The notes under the pieces: generated by a model | What the model saw: only the letters and a program-made list of their open reading frames with translations | The model's database searches: none | Told to the model about the DNA's origin: nothing | Part shown: one piece after another, positions 60,277-64,000 of the stretch | Numbering within the stretch: the first letter of the stretch is position 1 | How the letters are laid out: every line of letters starts with the position of its first letter | Assembly: GCF_018362775.1 (NCBI RefSeq) | Contig: NZ_JAGYXY010000005.1 | Location: 1 to 64,000 of the forward strand | DNA length: 64,000 bases | Source of the DNA: Alistipes montrealensis | GTDB taxonomy: Bacteria; Bacteroidota; Bacteroidia; Bacteroidales; Rikenellaceae | Reading direction: 5' to 3' | Position numbers and translations under genes: made by a program

Positions 60277-60450
60277 CTAAAGTTTCGGGTTTTCACCTAA
60301 TTCTGCTTTCAGAGCCTCGGTGTTTGTCGTCAGCGTGCGGCAGATTCCGCAGATCGAGAAGCGGGATGCGGACGGGATATACAAGGCGTATCTCCCGTTC
60401 GCGGCACGCAAAGGATCTACGGAAGATGCCGTGAGATCACGGCAAACGAT
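60277..60450 (-). other. Unassigned open segment between pyrE and pyrB
   Basis: The 184-bp gap is fully open in one minus-strand frame that overlaps the pyrE end and stops 11 bp before pyrB. It would encode about 57 residues ending RFSICGICRTLTTNTEALKA, then ELGENPKL, with GC-rich third positions in many codons and a CxxC. There is no ATG at a sensible place; only CTG or a frameshift from pyrE would enter it. It may be a small gene with an unusual start, or the remains of one. I do not recognise it. Confidence 0.25.
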
Positions 60451-61079
60451 TATCTCATCCAGCTTTCGTCCGACGGATTGTTTCGGAATGCAATCAACCG
60501 GGCCTTGTCCTCGGGCTTGATATACCCCTCCTCGGCGGCCACTTCCACAAGCGCGTCGAGGTTCGAAAGGCTGTAATTGATCACATTCGCCTCCTTCATG
60601 CGGTCGAGACCCTTTTTCATGCCGTAGGTGAAGATCGACGCCACACCGAGCACTTCGGCTCCGGCTTCGCGCAGGGCGTTGACCACCTCGATACACGAAC
60701 CTCCTGTCGAAATGAGGTCCTCGATCACCACGACCTTCTGGCCCTTTTCGAGTTTACCCTCGATCTGGTTGCCGCGGCCGTGGTCCTTCGAACCCGAACG
60801 CACATAGCCCATCGGCATGTCGAGGATGGTGGCCGTGATGGCCGCATGGGCGATTCCGGCGGTCGAAGTTCCCATCAGCACCTCGGCTTCGGGGAATTTC
60901 GTGCGGACGATTTCGGCAAGGCCCGCCTCGACATGTTTACGTACCACAGGAGCCGTAAGTGTCAGGCGGTTGTCGCAGTAGATCGGACTTTTAATACCGC
61001 TCGCCCAGGTGAAAGGCTGTTCGGGACGCAGGAATACCGCACCGATCGACAGCAGGTCTTTTGCAATAGACTTCTCCAT
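60450..61079 (-). CDS. pyrE: Orotate phosphoribosyltransferase
   Basis: A 209-residue cytoplasmic enzyme converting orotate and PRPP to [22 protein letters not shown] is the typical substrate region, [19 protein letters not shown] the flexible catalytic loop with its Lys, and [20 protein letters not shown] the PRPP-binding motif. Length is normal. It lies 9 bp downstream of the S41 peptidase gene in the pyr operon. Confidence 0.96.
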   Translation of the reverse strand: MEKSIAKDLLSIGAVFLRPEQPFTWASGIKSPIYCDNRLTLTAPVVRKHVEAGLAEIVRTKFPEAEVLMGTSTAGIAHAAITATILDMPMGYVRSGSKDHGRGNQIEGKLEKGQKVVVIEDLISTGGSCIEVVNALREAGAEVLGVASIFTYGMKKGLDRMKEANVINYSLSNLDALVEVAAEEGYIKPEDKARLIAFRNNPSDESWMR

Positions 61080-61088
61080 ATTATTTTT

Positions 61089-62174
61089 TCAGTTTTTGGT
61101 TTTCAAATCTTCAGCCACCCAACGTACCCATTCGTCGACGTTGTCGGTCAGCGTTTCGGGCAGCGGCAGCATAATCCGCACGTCGGGAGCGATGCCCGCG
61201 GAGTCGATCCCGCGGCCTTCCGAAACCCGGCAGGAACGAGTCGTGGGGAGCATCATCCAGCGCGTCGTGTCCTGCGGGAAATAAAGAATCTCGCAGTTCG
61301 AGTAATCGAGGCATCCCAGCGTGTTGTCCTGCCCGTAAACAGTCGTCCGGCTGCTGCCGGCCCGGACTTCAAGCACCAACTGCTCACCTGACGAGCCGAC
61401 CGAACCGTCGATCAGCAGCGCCGCCCGGCGGGGCCGCGGCGACACGGAATCGTAACGAATCCGGTAGGTCTTCGCCCCGCCCGTCAGAAACTCCCCGGCC
61501 GGAGTCCGCTCCATCCGTGCGATCTTCGCACGTCCCCGCTCCGTATCCCCGGCGAACTCCCTCACATGGGCGATGGCCAGATCCGAAACGCGGTATTCCA
61601 TGGCATCCTCCACTCCTTCGTGGTCGTAGAGCAGTTTGAGCAACGGTTCATAGGCACTGTCGCTCCCGCCGCCGTTGCCGCGAATGTCGAGGACCAGATT
61701 CTCACAGCCCGAAGCCAGATAAGCCTCGACCGCCGCCTGCACACCGACTGTTTCAGCGTCGGTCAGATCGCACGACGGAAAACGGATCAGATACGTGTCG
61801 GCATCCACCCGGCAGTGGGTGAACTGCGGGGCATAGCACTTCATCTGCCCGGCGTAATCCGGATTGCGGCGGATCGATTTGGGGCGATAGGTCCGCACGC
61901 CGGCTGTTCCGAGGTGCGAATCGTCGAACCAGCCGAGATATTCGGCAATGGCGTCATACGTGTCGCGCCCCGAAGCGATCCCGCGTTGCAGCCGCTCTTT
62001 CAGCGCCCCGTATTCCGCCCTGCGGCCTGCGGTCTTGTCCGGATAGCCCGCATAGGCACGCTCCACGACATCGACGGCGTAGTCGAAATCCCCCGCAGCC
62101 GGAGTTTGCGCCCCGGCAGACAGCAGGCCGACGAGGGCCGCGACAAACGACAGAACACGCAGCAAGGGCTTCAT
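61089..62174 (-). CDS. Secreted S41-family (C-terminal-processing-like) peptidase
   Basis: A 361-residue protein with a signal peptide (LLRVLSFVAALVGLLSAGAQ). The S41 core appears as ENLVLDIRGNGGGSDSAYEP and the catalytic serine region as LLIDGSVGSSGEQLVLEV, where Ser follows GS. A PDZ domain is not evident, so it belongs with the short tricorn-like S41 hydrolases of Bacteroidota. It would act in the periplasm or outside the cell, and its substrate is unknown. It is embedded in the pyrimidine operon, abutting the CPFC protein gene and 9 bp from pyrE. Confidence 0.85.
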   Translation of the reverse strand: MKPLLRVLSFVAALVGLLSAGAQTPAAGDFDYAVDVVERAYAGYPDKTAGRRAEYGALKERLQRGIASGRDTYDAIAEYLGWFDDSHLGTAGVRTYRPKSIRRNPDYAGQMKCYAPQFTHCRVDADTYLIRFPSCDLTDAETVGVQAAVEAYLASGCENLVLDIRGNGGGSDSAYEPLLKLLYDHEGVEDAMEYRVSDLAIAHVREFAGDTERGRAKIARMERTPAGEFLTGGAKTYRIRYDSVSPRPRRAALLIDGSVGSSGEQLVLEVRAGSSRTTVYGQDNTLGCLDYSNCEILYFPQDTTRWMMLPTTRSCRVSEGRGIDSAGIAPDVRIMLPLPETLTDNVDEWVRWVAEDLKTKN

Positions 62175-62435
62175 CTACTCCAGTGCCGAGCGTAAAATCT
62201 TCTCCACCTCCTCGGGATAGATGCCGCCCTCGTGGACCTTCACGCCGTCCACATAGAACGTGGGCACATAATAGTAGTCGAACGTATCGGCCACGTCGGG
62301 CTGCTCCGACTCCTCGATCATCTCGATATTGACGGCTGCCAGTTCCGGATGGGCGGCTTTGGCCTCCTCGATGTAGCGCAGCGCCTTCTTGCAGAAGGGG
62401 CACGATTGCAGGTAGAAAAGTTTTACCGGTTTCAT
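62175..62435 (-). CDS. Small thioredoxin/glutaredoxin-fold protein with CPFC motif
   Basis: An 86-residue cytoplasmic protein with the redox motif SCPFCKKA at residues 11-18 and the cis-proline region YYYVPTFYVDG near residue 55. Both belong to the thioredoxin fold. The size and motif resemble glutaredoxin-like thiol oxidoreductases. The partner is unknown. It lies 28 bp after pyrF and directly before the S41 gene. Confidence 0.85.
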   Translation of the reverse strand: MKPVKLFYLQSCPFCKKALRYIEEAKAAHPELAAVNIEMIEESEQPDVADTFDYYYVPTFYVDGVKVHEGGIYPEEVEKILRSALE

Positions 62436-62463
62436 ATCTTCCTTGTTTTAAAAGGTTTGTCCG

Positions 62464-63168
62464 TTATCCGACGAACTCGGCGACGCACCGGCGGTAGGCC
62501 GCCACAGGGTCCCCGGCAGCCGTGATCGGGCGGCCCACGACGATGAAGTCGGAACCGATCTCACGGGCGCGGGCGGGCGTCGTGACGCGCACCTGGTCCG
62601 CTACGTCCCCATCTGCAAAACGCACGCCGGGAGTGATCGTGAAGAACTCTTTTCCACACGCCTCGTGCACCATGCCGGCTTCGAGCGGCGAGCAGACTAC
62701 GCCGTCCAGCCCTGCGGCCTTGGTGTTCTGCGCATATTTCACAATCGTGTCGTTGATCGAAGCGTCGATCAGCAGTTCGCTGCGCATGCGCTCCTCGCTC
62801 GTCGAGGTAAGCTGCGTCACGGCGATCAGCAGGGGCCGCGTGCCGTCCTCGCGCGTAAGGCCTTCGAGCGCGGCTTTCATCATCTCGATCGTTCCGGCAG
62901 CATGGACGTTGCACATGTCCACATCCAGCCGCGACAGCACGGACATCGCTTTCTTCACCGTGTTGGGAATGTCGTGGAGCTTCAGGTCGAGGAAAATTTT
63001 ATGTCCCCGGCGCTTGATCTCGCGCACGATCGAAGGTCCTTCGGCGTAGAAGAGTTCCATGCCGATTTTCAGAAAAGGTTTACGCTCCTCGTCCTTGAAA
63101 AGATCGAGAAACCGGAAAGTATCTTCCGCCGACTTGAAGTCGCAGGCTATAATTACGTCGCGTTGCAT
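62464..63168 (-). CDS. pyrF: Orotidine 5'-phosphate decarboxylase
   Basis: A 234-residue enzyme that makes UMP from [23 protein letters not shown] opens the barrel. The catalytic tetrad is in [18 protein letters not shown] (Asp-x-Lys-x-x-Asp), and [20 protein letters not shown] and [15 protein letters not shown] bind phosphate. Length is typical of the class I enzyme. It lies 2 bp after pyrD. Confidence 0.97.
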   Translation of the reverse strand: MQRDVIIACDFKSAEDTFRFLDLFKDEERKPFLKIGMELFYAEGPSIVREIKRRGHKIFLDLKLHDIPNTVKKAMSVLSRLDVDMCNVHAAGTIEMMKAALEGLTREDGTRPLLIAVTQLTSTSEERMRSELLIDASINDTIVKYAQNTKAAGLDGVVCSPLEAGMVHEACGKEFFTITPGVRFADGDVADQVRVTTPARAREIGSDFIVVGRPITAAGDPVAAYRRCVAEFVG

Positions 63169-63170
63169 GT

Positions 63171-64000
63171 TTATTCGATTATTCCGATTATGTCACTCAG
63201 TTTTTCGATGCCCAGTTTCCGCATTTCGCCGGGCAGGGCCTCGACGATCTCCTTCGAGGCATAGGGGTTTACCAGGTTTGCAGCCCCGACCTGCACGGCC
63301 GTAGCACCGGCCATCATCATTTCGATCACGTCGCGGGCTGTCGTCACGCCGCCGCACCCCATGACCGGAATCCGGCAGGCCTTGGCGACCTGATAGACCA
63401 TTCGCAGGGCGACGGGGAAGACCGCAGTGCCCGAAAATCCGCCCATCGTGTTGGCGACGACCGGACGGCGGCGGGCAACGTCGATGCGCATGCCCAGCAG
63501 CGTATTGATCAGGCAGATGCCGTCGGCCCCGGCCTCTTCGCACGCCCGGGCGATCGACACGATGTCCGTAACGTTGGGCGAGAGTTTGATGAAGACGGGT
63601 TTGGTCGTCACCGCCTTGACAGCCCTCGTCACTTCGGCCGCGGCGTCGGGACAGGTCCCGAACGACATGCCGCCGTGCCGCACGTTAGGACACGAGACGT
63701 TGACTTCGATGATGCCCACCTGCTCCTGTTTGTCGATCCGCTCGCAGCAATAGGCATACTCTTCGACCGAGAAACCCGAAATATTGGCAATGACGGGTTT
63801 TCGGAAAAAAGTCTTCAGCCGCGGCAGCTCCTCGCGGATGACGGCGTCGATACCGGGATTTTGCAGACCCACGGCATTGATCATGCCCGCACCGCACTCG
63901 GCGATGCGCGGCGTAGGATTGCCGAAGCGCGCGTCGCGCGTCGTACCCTTGAACGAGAACGACCCGAGGACGTTGATGTCGTAAAATTCACGGAACTCGT
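63171..64000 (-). CDS. pyrD: Dihydroorotate dehydrogenase, class 1B type (5' end outside window)
   Basis: The frame is open to the window edge, so the N-terminus (about 30 residues) is missing. Codons upstream of the internal Met at 63884 read [30 protein letters not shown] and so on, normal PyrD sequence. [16 protein letters not shown] carries the catalytic Cys region of the class 1B enzyme. [22 protein letters not shown]-like [13 protein letters not shown] and [12 protein letters not shown] bind FMN. Class 1B enzymes pair with PyrK, whose gene would be expected just beyond the window. The product feeds PyrE and PyrF, encoded downstream. Confidence 0.95.
   Translation of the reverse strand, partial: EFREFYDINVLGSFSFKGTTRDARFGNPTPRIAECGAGMINAVGLQNPGIDAVIREELPRLKTFFRKPVIANISGFSVEEYAYCCERIDKQEQVGIIEVNVSCPNVRHGGMSFGTCPDAAAEVTRAVKAVTTKPVFIKLSPNVTDIVSIARACEEAGADGICLINTLLGMRIDVARRRPVVANTMGGFSGTAVFPVALRMVYQVAKACRIPVMGCGGVTTARDVIEMMMAGATAVQVGAANLVNPYASKEIVEALPGEMRKLGIEKLSDIIGIIE

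Noticed and set aside
1-64000. CRISPR arrays, tRNA or rRNA genes
   Set aside because: I saw no regularly spaced repeats and no tRNA or rRNA landmarks on either strand by eye; a covariance-model scan would be needed to exclude tRNAs fully.

Overview
The window looks like chromosome from a member of the Bacteroidota, probably Bacteroidales and possibly an Alistipes-like (Rikenellaceae) organism. The evidence is a SusC/SusD glycan-utilisation locus driven by an ECF sigma/FecR pair, promoters of the form TTG-N19-TAnnTTTG that are typical of the Bacteroidota primary sigma factor, lipoprotein signal peptides on most secreted proteins, and GC-rich housekeeping genes beside a visibly AT-rich surface-polysaccharide locus. 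The genus is an inference; no rRNA gene is present. I see no tRNA, rRNA or CRISPR array.

Bases 1-19845 (+ strand) are a capsule/O-antigen locus: the end of a UDP-glucose dehydrogenase, a UDP-glucuronate 4-epimerase, a flippase (Wzx), two hexapeptide acyltransferases, a polymerase (Wzy), a pyruvyltransferase, four glycosyltransferases, the three-enzyme UDP-L-FucNAc pathway (CapE/CapF/CapG), and a terminal module. That module has an initiating sugar-phosphate transferase joined in frame to a PLP enzyme of the ACC-deaminase/D-cysteine-desulfhydrase family, an ATP-grasp ligase and a PglE-like aminotransferase. Relics lie between the genes: a decayed second UDP-glucose dehydrogenase, a decayed mannose-1-phosphate guanylyltransferase and a decayed IS4-type transposase. 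Both acyltransferase genes carry a run of nine G, which suggests phase-variable decoration.

Bases 19846-20433 separate converging transcription units, with an intrinsic terminator on each side and an unexplained hairpin-rich stretch between them.

Bases 20434-32480 (- strand) are a purine operon read purE-purK-purL-(secreted EEP-family hydrolase)-purC-purF-purM-purN-purH. Its leader has a near-perfect promoter, a 48-codon open frame and a strong intrinsic terminator just before purE, so it looks like an attenuated operon.

Bases 32505-59107 (- strand) form one polysaccharide-utilisation locus aimed at N-glycans rich in mannose. In transcription order it holds an ECF sigma factor, a FecR anti-sigma, SusC, SusD, a GH18-fold binding protein without catalytic residues, a DUF1735-LamG lipoprotein, an endo-acting GH18 and a DUF1735-F5/8 lipoprotein. 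After an internal terminator and promoter come an MFS importer, a CotH-kinase lipoprotein, GH20, GH130, GH92, a GH92-GH125 fusion and a GH92 whose catalytic acid Glu is replaced by Gln. The set supports release, import, trimming and cytoplasmic phosphorolysis of the glycan.

Bases 59119-64000 (- strand) are a pyrimidine operon: pyrD (cut by the window edge), pyrF, a small CPFC redox protein, a secreted S41 peptidase, pyrE and pyrB. PyrB carries a PyrI-like zinc domain at its C-terminus.
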